A stretch of DNA of 53,702 nt, taken from assembly GCA_028288125.1 (NCBI GenBank), contig JAQBOH010000184.1, forward strand, positions 1-53,702, read 5' to 3'. The stretch comes from Mucilaginibacter sp. Its GTDB lineage: Bacteria; Bacteroidota; Bacteroidia; Sphingobacteriales; Sphingobacteriaceae. A program made the translations under genes and the position numbers. Under the pieces are notes generated by a model. The model was not told the DNA's origin. It did not search any database and saw only the letters and a program-made list of their open reading frames with translations. The first letter of the stretch is position 1. The number at the start of each line of letters is the position of its first letter. Of this stretch, positions 16,167 to 25,875 are shown one piece after another.

Positions 16167-19100
16167 TTATTGCTGTCTTAAAATAGCAGAGAATTTTGTT
16201 TCGTAATCTTTTAATTGCGCTTTCAGCTTGTTGTTAAGCGCGGTTTGATGATTTTCAGTGGTCATAGCGATCATTCCATTTAAAAACGAAGCGCCGTACT
16301 GTACATCGCGCACATTCAAATTGCCTGAACTATTTTGCAGCAGGTAATAGTTATAGTCGAGCTGATCGGTTATGTAACTATCCACGCTTGTGATAAACTT
16401 GTTGGCTAAAACCGAGTCGTGCAATAAGTAGGCGGTTTGCGCCATAAATATTTTACGGTCAACTACTTCCAGGCCTGGATTTATATCAGGCATTTCCGCA
16501 TCATATTTATGCAGGGCTTTTAGCGCCAGGTCGGGATGGCCGTCTTTGATCAATCCTTGTGCAAGGTCAAGAAAAGTGGTTATCATAACCGGGTAAAACA
16601 TGGTAGTTGACTCATGATCCAAATATTTAGCTGTTTTGAAATTGCCATATTTAAACTTAGTCATCATGTTGTTATACATCACCAGGCTATTTGTTTTGCC
16701 CAATTGGTCCTTTGTTGTCGTATCGGGCTTAAAAGGTATCAGGTGATAGGTAAAGCCTTCTTTGTACAGGTAAGGCTGTAAGCCAACCAGGTTTTCGTTG
16801 CCGATGGTTGTTGTAAAGCAAATCGGCCTTACCCAATTGTTATGGGCCAGGATATCCAGTATGGCCAGGTTTTCTTTGGTCACATAGTTGGAAGTGTATT
16901 TCCATTCCATTACGGCAGCAAGCTTATCTTTTTGATCAGGTGTGATGACATGGTTTTTCAGCACATCAACAGGGTTAATCGTTATCTTAAAGTTTTTAGT
17001 TGGCAGGAAATTGCCATATTCGCCGCTTTGGTATTGCACCTGGGTACGTTTATCATCAGATGAAATAAAATCAAATACGTCCTTAACTTCAACTGAACCC
17101 GGGATCTTTTTGTCGTCAAAATAAATAATGTCGCGCACGCCTTCCTTATACTTATCGTATGGCATTGTAATCGGCAGGGGGGCCGATTCGTTCATTTTTG
17201 ACTGCATCTGATGGATATACCAATCGCCTGTAAACAAGCTCAGGTTTACAATACGCACATCCGGCCTGATGCCTTCCACTTCCTGATCATACCAAAGCGA
17301 GTAGGTATCGTTATCTCCGTATGTAAATAAAATGGCGTTCGGCGGGCACGATATGAGGTAATTATAAGCCATATCATGAGGCGTCATTTTGGTGGAGCGG
17401 TCGTGTGCCTTCCATTCTTCTTTTGCCATTAACACAGGAGCTGCCAGGAGGCAAACGGCAGTGGCTCCAATAGCGGCAACCTTTGGATTTATTTTTTTTC
17501 CGATAAGCTCAGCAAGTGCTATTACCCCCAAGCCTATCCAGATGGCAAAGGCATAAAACGAGCCGACATACGAATAGTCCCTTTCCCGCGGCTGGATACT
17601 TGGCTGGTTAACATACATTACAATAGCTATTCCGGTAAAAAAGAAAAGCAGCAGCACCACAAGAGCATCGCGCTTTTTACGCTGGAAATGATAAACAGCG
17701 CCCAATAAACCAATGATAAATGGCAATGCGAATAATGGCGTATAAGTAGTGCCGTCAATTACTGATTTCGGCAAATTTTTATGATTGTCGCGGATACCGC
17801 TTGTCCAGTTGCCGTCGATACCGGTCATGTTTTGCTGGCCATCCATATCGTTATAGCGTCCTACGTAATTCCATAAAAAGTATCTTACATACATTTGGTA
17901 TATCTGCCAGCTGAACATCCATTTAAGGTTATCACCAAAATTGGGTGACTGCCCTTCGCCCATTTGCAGCCATTGGCGGTAAAATTGCGGGTCCTGGCCC
18001 TCGGCGCTGTACATACGCGGCAGTATGGTGGTATGGTCGTAAACATAATTGGTTTTTTTGCCGGCGTTCTCGTATTTTGTTTCTCCCTTGCGGTAAATAA
18101 TGTTGCCTTCTGTTTGGTCAACAACCTTAGCATCAAAATACTGTCCGAATAATAATGGGTTTTCGCCATACTGAACCCGGTTTAAATAACCGTAAAGAAT
18201 AAACGCGTTATCCGGATGCGAATTATCCAGATCCGGACTTGCGGCGGCGCGGATAGGTATATAGGCAAAAGAGCTATATCCGAAGTAAATAAAGGCTACG
18301 CATAAAAGCGCGAGGTTCAGCAACGGTTTTCTGTACTTGATGCTGTACCATATCCCCGTAACCAAAGCGGCTACAATGATCAGCAGGAAGAAGAATGCGC
18401 CGCTCCAAAATCCGAGACCCAGCGTATTCACAAAGAAAAGATCGAAATAAGCCGCTATTTTTACAGTATAACCCCGGATACCATATTGCACAAACACAAG
18501 TATAAACACGCCGATCAATAAAGTTATGAAGGCGTTGCGGACAGTAACATTCCGGCCGCGGCGGAAATAATACACCAGCGATATAGCAGGTATGGTTAAC
18601 AGGTTAAGCAAGTGTATTCCTATCGACAAACCAATGATATAAGCGATAAATAACAACCATCGGTCTGCGCCGGGTTCGTCGGCATGGGCATCCCATTTTA
18701 ATATGGCCCAAAACACAATAGCCGTACAAAGCGACGACAGCGCGAATACAATGGTTTCCACAGCCGAGAACCAAAAAGTATCAGTAAAGGTAAATGCCAG
18801 TGCGCCAACCAAACCGGCGCCTATAATCAGTATCATATTTGACTGCTCAATAGCCTCGCCGGATTTATTCAGCATTTTTCGGGCCAGCGCAGTAATGGTC
18901 CAGAACAGGAACATGATTGTAGCGCCGCTGGCCAGGGCGGAGCCCATATTGGTAAAGTAGGGTACCTTGGCATTATCGCCCATTGACAGCAGCGAGAATG
19001 CCTTTCCGAGCATAGCAAACAGCGGATATCCCGGCTGATGCGCTACCTGTAAGCGGTACGCGCACGAAATAAACTCGCCGCAGTCCCAAAAGCTTACGGA

Positions 19101-19184
19101 TGGCTCAAGCGTTAAAATATAGGTAACTGACGCGATCGCGAAGCAAAGCCAGCCGAAAAGATTATTGATTTTTTTGTATTGCAT
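16167..19184 (-). CDS. DUF2723 domain multi-TM protein (glycosyltransferase/PMT-like)
   Basis: MQYKKINNLFGWLCFAIASVTYILTLEPSVSFWDCGEFISCAYRLQVAHQPGYPLFAMLGKAFSLL, characteristic DUF2723 N-terminus; 1005 aa. Confidence 0.9.
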   Translation of the reverse strand: MQYKKINNLFGWLCFAIASVTYILTLEPSVSFWDCGEFISCAYRLQVAHQPGYPLFAMLGKAFSLLSMGDNAKVPYFTNMGSALASGATIMFLFWTITALARKMLNKSGEAIEQSNMILIIGAGLVGALAFTFTDTFWFSAVETIVFALSSLCTAIVFWAILKWDAHADEPGADRWLLFIAYIIGLSIGIHLLNLLTIPAISLVYYFRRGRNVTVRNAFITLLIGVFILVFVQYGIRGYTVKIAAYFDLFFVNTLGLGFWSGAFFFLLIIVAALVTGIWYSIKYRKPLLNLALLCVAFIYFGYSSFAYIPIRAAASPDLDNSHPDNAFILYGYLNRVQYGENPLLFGQYFDAKVVDQTEGNIIYRKGETKYENAGKKTNYVYDHTTILPRMYSAEGQDPQFYRQWLQMGEGQSPNFGDNLKWMFSWQIYQMYVRYFLWNYVGRYNDMDGQQNMTGIDGNWTSGIRDNHKNLPKSVIDGTTYTPLFALPFIIGLLGAVYHFQRKKRDALVVLLLFFFTGIAIVMYVNQPSIQPRERDYSYVGSFYAFAIWIGLGVIALAELIGKKINPKVAAIGATAVCLLAAPVLMAKEEWKAHDRSTKMTPHDMAYNYLISCPPNAILFTYGDNDTYSLWYDQEVEGIRPDVRIVNLSLFTGDWYIHQMQSKMNESAPLPITMPYDKYKEGVRDIIYFDDKKIPGSVEVKDVFDFISSDDKRTQVQYQSGEYGNFLPTKNFKITINPVDVLKNHVITPDQKDKLAAVMEWKYTSNYVTKENLAILDILAHNNWVRPICFTTTIGNENLVGLQPYLYKEGFTYHLIPFKPDTTTKDQLGKTNSLVMYNNMMTKFKYGNFKTAKYLDHESTTMFYPVMITTFLDLAQGLIKDGHPDLALKALHKYDAEMPDINPGLEVVDRKIFMAQTAYLLHDSVLANKFITSVDSYITDQLDYNYYLLQNSSGNLNVRDVQYGASFLNGMIAMTTENHQTALNNKLKAQLKDYETKFSAILRQQ

Positions 19185-19514
19185 GGATGATAAGTAATGG
19201 TTTTATCGAAGGGTAAATATCACGATTTTTAACACTTATTTTAAAAAAACTACTGTGGCTTAACAACTTTTAACAATTTTAAACGCACGTGCCCTTTAGC
19301 AGCCGGCAAAAATAATGTATTAAAAAGCATCCCTCCTATAAATCTTGCAGTTTTTTAAAGGGTAACCTGGCCGCGGTAACCATACAGGAAAGTTAGAGCT
19401 GTGCCAAAAAATCGCAAAATACATCCGCCTATTGGTTGCCCCTTCACTATCGCAGTAGTTCTGCTTGCAACAAATCATTTTTATTTACCCATAAATAACG
19501 CTTATTTTGCTGCA

Positions 19515-21122
19515 ATGCAAAATACCGTCTTTTTACCTGTTAAAAAAATAACATTATTGCTAGGGGTTATCCTGTTTTCGGTACAGGTGAGCAGGTCGCA
19601 GACGGTTTACTTACCCCTTTCGTACCAGCTTAACCAAAAATTTAATTCGACACTTTATTCGGTTAGTAGTTCCCTTCATACTTCATTAAGGCCGTTTTTG
19701 ATTGACAGTTCGCTCACGCCAACTTATAATGCGATCATGCAGCGCGGGGTTGATAGCAACCGTAAATCATGGGTGTTCAGGAAATTATTTAATGAACATT
19801 TGTTTGATGAAACGAATAAAGAATATACTTTTTTTGGCGATTACCTGCCCGATCTCCAGTTAGGACACGACTTTTCAGGCAAAAGCACCACTGATCTTAA
19901 CACACGCGGTTACCAGTTTGGCGGCACGGTTGGCACTAAGTTTTACTTTTATACCAGCGGGTACGAAAACCAGGGCAAGTTTGCCAATTATCTGAACGAT
20001 TATATCAATAAGGTCAATTTTGTACCGGGCCAGGCCTACGTACACAATTCCATCAATTCATCAAAAGACTGGTCGTATGTTACCGCCATCATTTCATATA
20101 CGCCCATAAAACAGCTGAATATCACGCTTGGCGAAGACAAAACATTTATCGGCGATGGCTACCGTTCGCTGCTGCTATCCGATTTTGCTGCCAATTACCC
20201 TTTATTGCGTTTAACCGCGAACCTGGGCAAGGTGCAGTATATGATGATGTGGGCTTATCTGCAGGATGCCACGGCAAAACAGTTTGATTCTTTTACCAAT
20301 AATCGCCGCAAATGGGCCGCTTTCCATTACCTCGACTGGAATGTAAACAACCGGCTGTCACTTGGCTTTTTCAACGCAGTGATAACTGAAGAAGCGAATG
20401 ACCAGGGACAGTTTCATGGTTTTGATGTGAATTATATAAACCCGCTGATTTATTCGAGCTCACTCGGCCCGTCATCCCAGCCGGATAATGTGCTGGCCGG
20501 TTTTACCGGGAAGTATAAAATATTTGATAAGACCGCTGTTTACGGCCAGTTGCTGCTCGACCGTTTTAACGCAGGCGACTTCTTTTCAAATGGTAATACT
20601 AATAATACCAACGGGGTACAGCTAGGCATCCGCGGCGCCGACATGTTTAGCGTTAACAGTCTTAATTTTCTGTTCGAATACAATACGGTTAAACCCTATA
20701 CCTATCAAAGTAACCAGCTGATAACCAACTATACCGAGTATAGTGAGCCGTTAGGCGATCCGCTTGGCGCGAATTTCAGGGAGTTGATCGGGATACTTAA
20801 CTATTCGGCGGGACGGTTTGATTTTATGGGACAACTGAATTATGCGAAGTATGGCCTCGACCCGGCAAATATGAATTATGGCCGCGATCTTACCCAACCG
20901 TTTACACAGTCTGTATCCGCCACTTCCGTGGGACAGGGGATACCTACCCACCTGTATTACGCCGAAGGGACTGTATCTCTCCTAATTAATCCCAAATACA
21001 ACCTTCGCCTCGAACTTGGTGGACTGTTGCGCGATGAAGGGAACGCTTTAACGAGTAAAAAAACCGCGCTCTTTACCTTCGGCCTCCGCAGTACTTTCCG
21101 GAATTTATACCACGATTTTTAG
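19515..21122 (+). CDS. Outer-membrane/capsule-assembly Wzi-like protein, possibly gliding-motility RemB-like
   Basis: Signal-like MQNTVFLPVKKITLLLGVILFSVQVSRSQ; LGEDKTFIGDGYRSLLLSDFAANYPLLRL; YSEPLGDPLGANFRELIGILNY. ORF opens to 19401. Confidence 0.65.
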   Translation: MQNTVFLPVKKITLLLGVILFSVQVSRSQTVYLPLSYQLNQKFNSTLYSVSSSLHTSLRPFLIDSSLTPTYNAIMQRGVDSNRKSWVFRKLFNEHLFDETNKEYTFFGDYLPDLQLGHDFSGKSTTDLNTRGYQFGGTVGTKFYFYTSGYENQGKFANYLNDYINKVNFVPGQAYVHNSINSSKDWSYVTAIISYTPIKQLNITLGEDKTFIGDGYRSLLLSDFAANYPLLRLTANLGKVQYMMMWAYLQDATAKQFDSFTNNRRKWAAFHYLDWNVNNRLSLGFFNAVITEEANDQGQFHGFDVNYINPLIYSSSLGPSSQPDNVLAGFTGKYKIFDKTAVYGQLLLDRFNAGDFFSNGNTNNTNGVQLGIRGADMFSVNSLNFLFEYNTVKPYTYQSNQLITNYTEYSEPLGDPLGANFRELIGILNYSAGRFDFMGQLNYAKYGLDPANMNYGRDLTQPFTQSVSATSVGQGIPTHLYYAEGTVSLLINPKYNLRLELGGLLRDEGNALTSKKTALFTFGLRSTFRNLYHDF

Positions 21123-21254
21123 GATAGAAGGTGCATAAGCACCGTTGCCATTCTAAACGTGGTGAAGAATCTTTTCAATGTGAAAGTTGCAGAATTACCT
21201 ATCAGGCGCAGAAGATCTTTCGCTCACGCTCAAGATGACAAAAAACCCGAAACA

Positions 21255-21277
21255 AAAAAGGCGGGAATCATCCCGCC
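21255..21277 (-). terminator. Terminator of the pst-phoU operon
   Basis: Minus strand GGCGGGA-tgat-TCCCGCC followed by TTTTTTG. Confidence 0.8.
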
Positions 21278-21324
21278 AATTCTATCACAATCATCAATCG
21301 TAATTCTTAAATTGTAAATCGTAA

Positions 21325-22011
21325 TTATTCCTCCCCCTCTACCCTACGTTTCCCGCTTTCGAAGTGCTTTAATATTTTCGCTTCAACATAAAAAATAATC
21401 TCCTCGGCTATATTTTTCGACTGGTCGCCTACGCGTTCGAGCTTGCGGATGATCGACAGCATATACAATGCTTCGGGCATGTTGTTCATATTCGCTTTGA
21501 TCAGCTCCCCTATCACTTCCGGGGCGTTCATATTAATCGCATCCAAAACATCATCTCTTTTGAATATACTGCGGGCAAGCACGGTGTCTTCTTTTTCAAA
21601 AGCGGAGCGGGTGTCTATCAATATATTAACCGCTTCGTCATACATCCGCAGTATCGAGGTACTTTCTAATGCTTTCACATCAAAATTTACCGCCGATTCA
21701 ACAACATATAGCGCTATACCGGCAGCTATATCGCCGATACGCTCAAGATTGGTGTTTATTTTAAGGGCAGCGAGTAAAAACCGCAGATCCACAGCTACCG
21801 GACAATGAAGCGCAAAAATATTTTCACAGTCCCTGTCGATCTTTAGCTCGAATGAATTCACTCTTTTTTCTTTAACCAAAACCTCACGTGCCAGGTCTTT
21901 ATCAAATTGTACCATGGCCTCTTTCGCCTTGTTCAACTGCGACTGGACCAATATCCACATACTTATCAATTCCTTCTTTAGCGCGTTAATTTCGTTCTCT
22001 AATGGTGTCAT
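21325..22011 (-). CDS. phoU: Phosphate signaling complex protein PhoU
   Basis: MTPLENEINALKKELISMWILVQSQLNKAKEAMVQFDKDLAREVLVKEKRVNSFELKIDRDCENIFALHCPVAVDLRFLLAALKINTNLERIGDIA. Confidence 0.95.
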   Translation of the reverse strand: MTPLENEINALKKELISMWILVQSQLNKAKEAMVQFDKDLAREVLVKEKRVNSFELKIDRDCENIFALHCPVAVDLRFLLAALKINTNLERIGDIAAGIALYVVESAVNFDVKALESTSILRMYDEAVNILIDTRSAFEKEDTVLARSIFKRDDVLDAINMNAPEVIGELIKANMNNMPEALYMLSIIRKLERVGDQSKNIAEEIIFYVEAKILKHFESGKRRVEGEE

Positions 22012-22028
22012 AATTTTTTATTTGTGTT

Positions 22029-22171
22029 AGTTGTAGGTTGTGGGTTGTAAGTTGCAGGCAAAATCTGTCATAACTCCCAACTTATAAATTACACTAACTA
22101 TTCAACTATCTGTTCTTTGTCTTTTATACAAAGTTGTATATATACAACCTATAACTTACAACCTTCAACCA
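22029..22171. repeat. Degenerate heptamer (RGTTGTR) arrays in inverted orientation, phoU-pstB gap
   Basis: agttgtaggttgtgggttgtaagttgcagg (from 22029) versus acaacctataacttacaaccttcaacc (22144-22170). Confidence 0.8.
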
Positions 22172-22174
22172 ACC

Positions 22175-22933
22175 CTAACTAAATCTTCCCGTAATATAAT
22201 TTTGCGTTCGTTTATCTTTAGGCGCGGTAAACATTTGCCTGGTGTTATCAAATTCAACCAGCTCGCCCAGGTAAAAAAATGCTGTTTTATCGCTTACGCG
22301 GGCGGCCTGCTGCATATTGTGTGTTACAATAATCAGGGTATAATTAGCCTTTAATTCATGAAACAAAGCTTCAATGCTCGACGTCGAGATCGGGTCAAGC
22401 GCCGAGGTTGGTTCATCGAACAGGATTACTTCTGGCTCCATAGCGATAGCCCGTGCTATACACAAGCGCTGCTGCTGCCCACCCGAAAGGAAGGTGCCCT
22501 TTTTGTGCAGTGAGTCCTTAACCTCATTCCATAAGGCCGCTGATGTTAATGACTTCTCAACAATATGGTCCATTTCAACCTTAGGAATTTTAAGGCCGTT
22601 TAATTTATAGCCCGCCACCACGTTATCGTAAATGCTCAAATTAGGGAACGGGTTTGGCCGCTGAAACACCATACCGATCTTATACCGAACGTAAATGGGG
22701 TTCATGGTGTAGATATCATCCGCATAAAGCTTCAGCATACCCTCGGTTCTCGCGCCGGGAACCAGTTCGTGCATGCGGTTAATGCAGCGTAAAAATGTTG
22801 TTTTACCGCAGCCCGATGGGCCCATAACAGCTATCACCTGGTTCTTTTCTATTTTTATCGAAACATCTTTTACCGCGTGATTATCCCCAAACCAGGCATT
22901 AAAATTTGAGGCGCTTATAACTGAATGTTCCAT
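22175..22933 (-). CDS. pstB: Phosphate ABC transporter ATP-binding protein
   Basis: [33 protein letters not shown]...[36 protein letters not shown]. Confidence 0.97.
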   Translation of the reverse strand: MEHSVISASNFNAWFGDNHAVKDVSIKIEKNQVIAVMGPSGCGKTTFLRCINRMHELVPGARTEGMLKLYADDIYTMNPIYVRYKIGMVFQRPNPFPNLSIYDNVVAGYKLNGLKIPKVEMDHIVEKSLTSAALWNEVKDSLHKKGTFLSGGQQQRLCIARAIAMEPEVILFDEPTSALDPISTSSIEALFHELKANYTLIIVTHNMQQAARVSDKTAFFYLGELVEFDNTRQMFTAPKDKRTQNYITGRFS

Positions 22934-23760
22934 TTTCTTGTGATCAACTTGGTAAATATATTTAATAGCAATACAAACATTAATAATATAAACGACGCTC
23001 CCCAGGCCAGGTTATGCCACTCGTCATAAGGGCTGGTAGCGTAATTAAATATGAGCAAAGGTAAGCTTTGCATTGGTTTTGTGATGGCGGCCGATAAATA
23101 AGGATTGCCAAACGCTGTAAACAATAACGGCGCGGTTTCACCGACAATACGGGCTACCGAAAGCATTATTCCGGATAAAATTCCGGCAAAACCGCATGGT
23201 ACGATAACTTTTAAGATCACCCGGTGATAGGGCACACCCAATGAAAGGGCTGCCTCTTTTAGCGAATCAGGAAGTAATTTTAGCGTTTGCTCGGTCGACC
23301 GGATGACGATCGGCAGCATCATAATGGCTAAAGCCACGCTGCCTGATAATGCCGAAAAAGTACCTAGCGGTTTTACGATCCAAAAATACACTACCATACC
23401 CACTACAATAGAAGGTACGCCCTGCAATATATCAACACATAAACCGGCATAATAGGCCAGCCTGGTAGTCGCATTCTCGCTCAGGTAAATCCCGGTTAAT
23501 ATGCCAGTGGGTATTGCAATTAATGACGATAAAGCAACAATTATTATGCTGCCCAAAAGCGCGTTGCTGATACCGCCACCGGTTTCGCCTACGGGTGCTG
23601 GTACATGGGTCAAAAAATGCCAGTTCACCTGCGTTACACCCTGCTTAATAATGTACAGCAAAATGATAATTAACGGGATAGTGATAACAAAGGCCAAAAA
23701 AATTATTATTGATTTGAATACAATGCTCTTGGTGTTTCTTACTTTTAATCTTGCGTCCAT
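22915..23760 (-). CDS. pstA: Phosphate ABC transporter permease PstA
   Basis: [39 protein letters not shown]...[14 protein letters not shown]...[17 protein letters not shown]; overlaps pstB by 19 nt. Confidence 0.96.
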   Translation of the reverse strand: MDARLKVRNTKSIVFKSIIIFLAFVITIPLIIILLYIIKQGVTQVNWHFLTHVPAPVGETGGGISNALLGSIIIVALSSLIAIPTGILTGIYLSENATTRLAYYAGLCVDILQGVPSIVVGMVVYFWIVKPLGTFSALSGSVALAIMMLPIVIRSTEQTLKLLPDSLKEAALSLGVPYHRVILKVIVPCGFAGILSGIMLSVARIVGETAPLLFTAFGNPYLSAAITKPMQSLPLLIFNYATSPYDEWHNLAWGASFILLMFVLLLNIFTKLITRKWNIQL

Positions 23761-23764
23761 TCCG

Positions 23765-24679
23765 TCAATTATTAGTGTATTTCGTAATTATCTTTTTCCC
23801 GATCAGGTTGATGATCACCGTAACTACAAACAATACCAGGCCGAGCTCAATTAACGCCGATAGATATACAGTGTGGTCGGCTTCGGTAAATTCGTTGGCA
23901 ATAACGCTGGCCATGGTATTACCCGGGCCAAAAAAAGCATCCTTTATCGAATGAGCAATTGCGCTGGTATTACCTATCAGCATAGCCACGGCCATGGTTT
24001 CGCCAAGGGCGCGGCCCAGCGACAAAAGGATACCGGCAAATAACCCCGAACGGGTATAAGGTAAAATAACACTGCGGATAACTTCAAAACGGGTTGCCCC
24101 AAGCGCATAGGCGCCCTCCTTTAAAGGCGACGGCACCATGCGTATTAACGATGTTCCTAAAGACGCCGCATAAGGAATGATCATGACCGCCAATACAAGC
24201 GATGACGTAAAAACGCCTACCCCGTACGGCGCCACGCCAATTTTCGCTTCGAATGATCGTATGACGGGAACCAAAACAGATAATCCCCAGAAACCGTAAA
24301 TAACCGATGGCACGGCCGCTATCAACTCGATGGTATTTTTCAGCAAATTTGACAGCCACCCTTTAGGATTATATTCTCCAAGATAAATGGCGATAGCATA
24401 TGAAAAAGGTATCGAAATAATTAAGGCTGTAAATGAAGTAAGTATGGTGCCGATCAAAAAAGGATAGGCGCCGTAAATATTATTAACCGGGTCCCATATT
24501 TTGCCCCACAAAAATTTTATTCCCAGGGATTTAATTGACGGCATAGATTGGACGATAAGTGTTACCAGGATACCGATAACCAGTACCAGTAAAATCGCGC
24601 TCATTATCCACAGTACACGCTTAAAAACGGTTTCCCATTTCATTTGGCTGTACGAAAGGTCTAATCTTTTATGTTTCAC
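23765..24679 (-). CDS. pstC: Phosphate ABC transporter permease PstC
   Basis: FLWGKIWDPVNNIYGAYPFLIGTILTS...ELIAAVPSVIYGFWGL...LGRALGETMAVAMLIGN. Confidence 0.96.
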   Translation of the reverse strand: MKHKRLDLSYSQMKWETVFKRVLWIMSAILLVLVIGILVTLIVQSMPSIKSLGIKFLWGKIWDPVNNIYGAYPFLIGTILTSFTALIISIPFSYAIAIYLGEYNPKGWLSNLLKNTIELIAAVPSVIYGFWGLSVLVPVIRSFEAKIGVAPYGVGVFTSSLVLAVMIIPYAASLGTSLIRMVPSPLKEGAYALGATRFEVIRSVILPYTRSGLFAGILLSLGRALGETMAVAMLIGNTSAIAHSIKDAFFGPGNTMASVIANEFTEADHTVYLSALIELGLVLFVVTVIINLIGKKIITKYTNN

Positions 24680-24702
24680 AAATTTTGGGGTTTGTTATTT
24701 AA

Positions 24703-24743
24703 CACAAATACCAGTCCCCTGTTTTATGGGACTGGCAATTGTG
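24703..24743 (-). terminator. Intra-operon hairpin between pstS and pstC
   Basis: ccagtccc (24711-24718) / gggactgg (24728-24735), with outer pairing cacaa...gtg. Confidence 0.6.
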
Positions 24744-24789
24744 TTTTATTACTTAAAAGCTGATAAACAGATAGTTTAGTAAATCAACA

Positions 24790-25839
24790 TTATAATATCG
24801 CTTTCCCGCCGTAAGTGGCTGATTTTAAAAGTTTTTCAGCAACCTTTAAGGCTGATTTTGAAAGTGGGGCATAATTTAAAGGTTCACAATTTTTCTGTCC
24901 TTCGTGAATGTTGTACCACATTAACTGCAGCAGCATTTTAGCCCTTGCCATCGAGCGGTTGCTGTAATTCTGGTCTTTATAAATAAGAGCCCAGGTAAAG
25001 CTGGTGATAGGGTAACCTTTTGGATTATCTGTATTTGTTAATGATACTTCGGCATTTGCAGGGAGCTCAACATTGCTTGATGCTGTAGTAGTAGCAAGTG
25101 TCGGCGTGATAAATTTACCCGATTTGTTTTGAACAGACGCATAAGGCATTTTATTTTGAATGGCGTAAGCCAGCTCGTTGTAACCTATTGCACCAGGGGT
25201 TTGCTTAACTAAGCCGGCAACCCCTTCGTTACCTTTGCCGCCTAAACCTGCAGGCCAGTTAACCGCGCTGGCTTTACCTACCTTTTTTGCCCAATCTTCA
25301 TTTACTTTGGTCAGGTAGTCGGTAAAAATAAACGAGGTACCGCTACCGTCTGAACGGTGAACAACAACAATCGGAACATCAGGTATTTTAACGCCTTTAT
25401 TAGCAGCTGCTATTTCCGGGCTGTTCCAGTTAGTGATCTTACCTAAATAAATATCGGCCAGATCCTTACCTGTTAATTTTAAAGAACCATTAAATCCGGG
25501 GATGTTGTAAGTAATTACCACAGCTCCCGAAGCCATTGGGATATGTAAAACCGGTACGCCGATCTTTTTAGCCTGCTCAGCATTCAATGGAGCATCCGAT
25601 CCGCCAAAGTCAACTGTTTTATTGGTCAGCTGCAGTATACCGCCGCCCGATCCGATTGACTGGTAATTAACCTTAACACCGTGCGTTGCACTGTATTCGG
25701 CAAATATTTTTGAAAACAGGGGATACACAAAGGTACTGCCTGCACCTAACAAGGTGTTGTCTTGGGCAGAAGCCGATAGCGCCAGGCAGTTTGCAGCTAA
25801 TGCTACAACTACGAACTGTAAACTTTTTAAAACTTTCAT
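24790..25839 (-). CDS. pstS: Phosphate ABC transporter substrate-binding protein PstS
   Basis: LLGAGSTFVYPLFSKIFAEYSATHGVKVNYQSIGSGGGILQLTNKTVDFGGSDAPLNAEQ...VVVHRSDGSGTSFIFTDYL. Confidence 0.97.
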   Translation of the reverse strand: MKVLKSLQFVVVALAANCLALSASAQDNTLLGAGSTFVYPLFSKIFAEYSATHGVKVNYQSIGSGGGILQLTNKTVDFGGSDAPLNAEQAKKIGVPVLHIPMASGAVVITYNIPGFNGSLKLTGKDLADIYLGKITNWNSPEIAAANKGVKIPDVPIVVVHRSDGSGTSFIFTDYLTKVNEDWAKKVGKASAVNWPAGLGGKGNEGVAGLVKQTPGAIGYNELAYAIQNKMPYASVQNKSGKFITPTLATTTASSNVELPANAEVSLTNTDNPKGYPITSFTWALIYKDQNYSNRSMARAKMLLQLMWYNIHEGQKNCEPLNYAPLSKSALKVAEKLLKSATYGGKAIL

Positions 25840-25875
25840 GGTTTTTTTGTTTGCTTTTATAGTGGTGAATAACGT

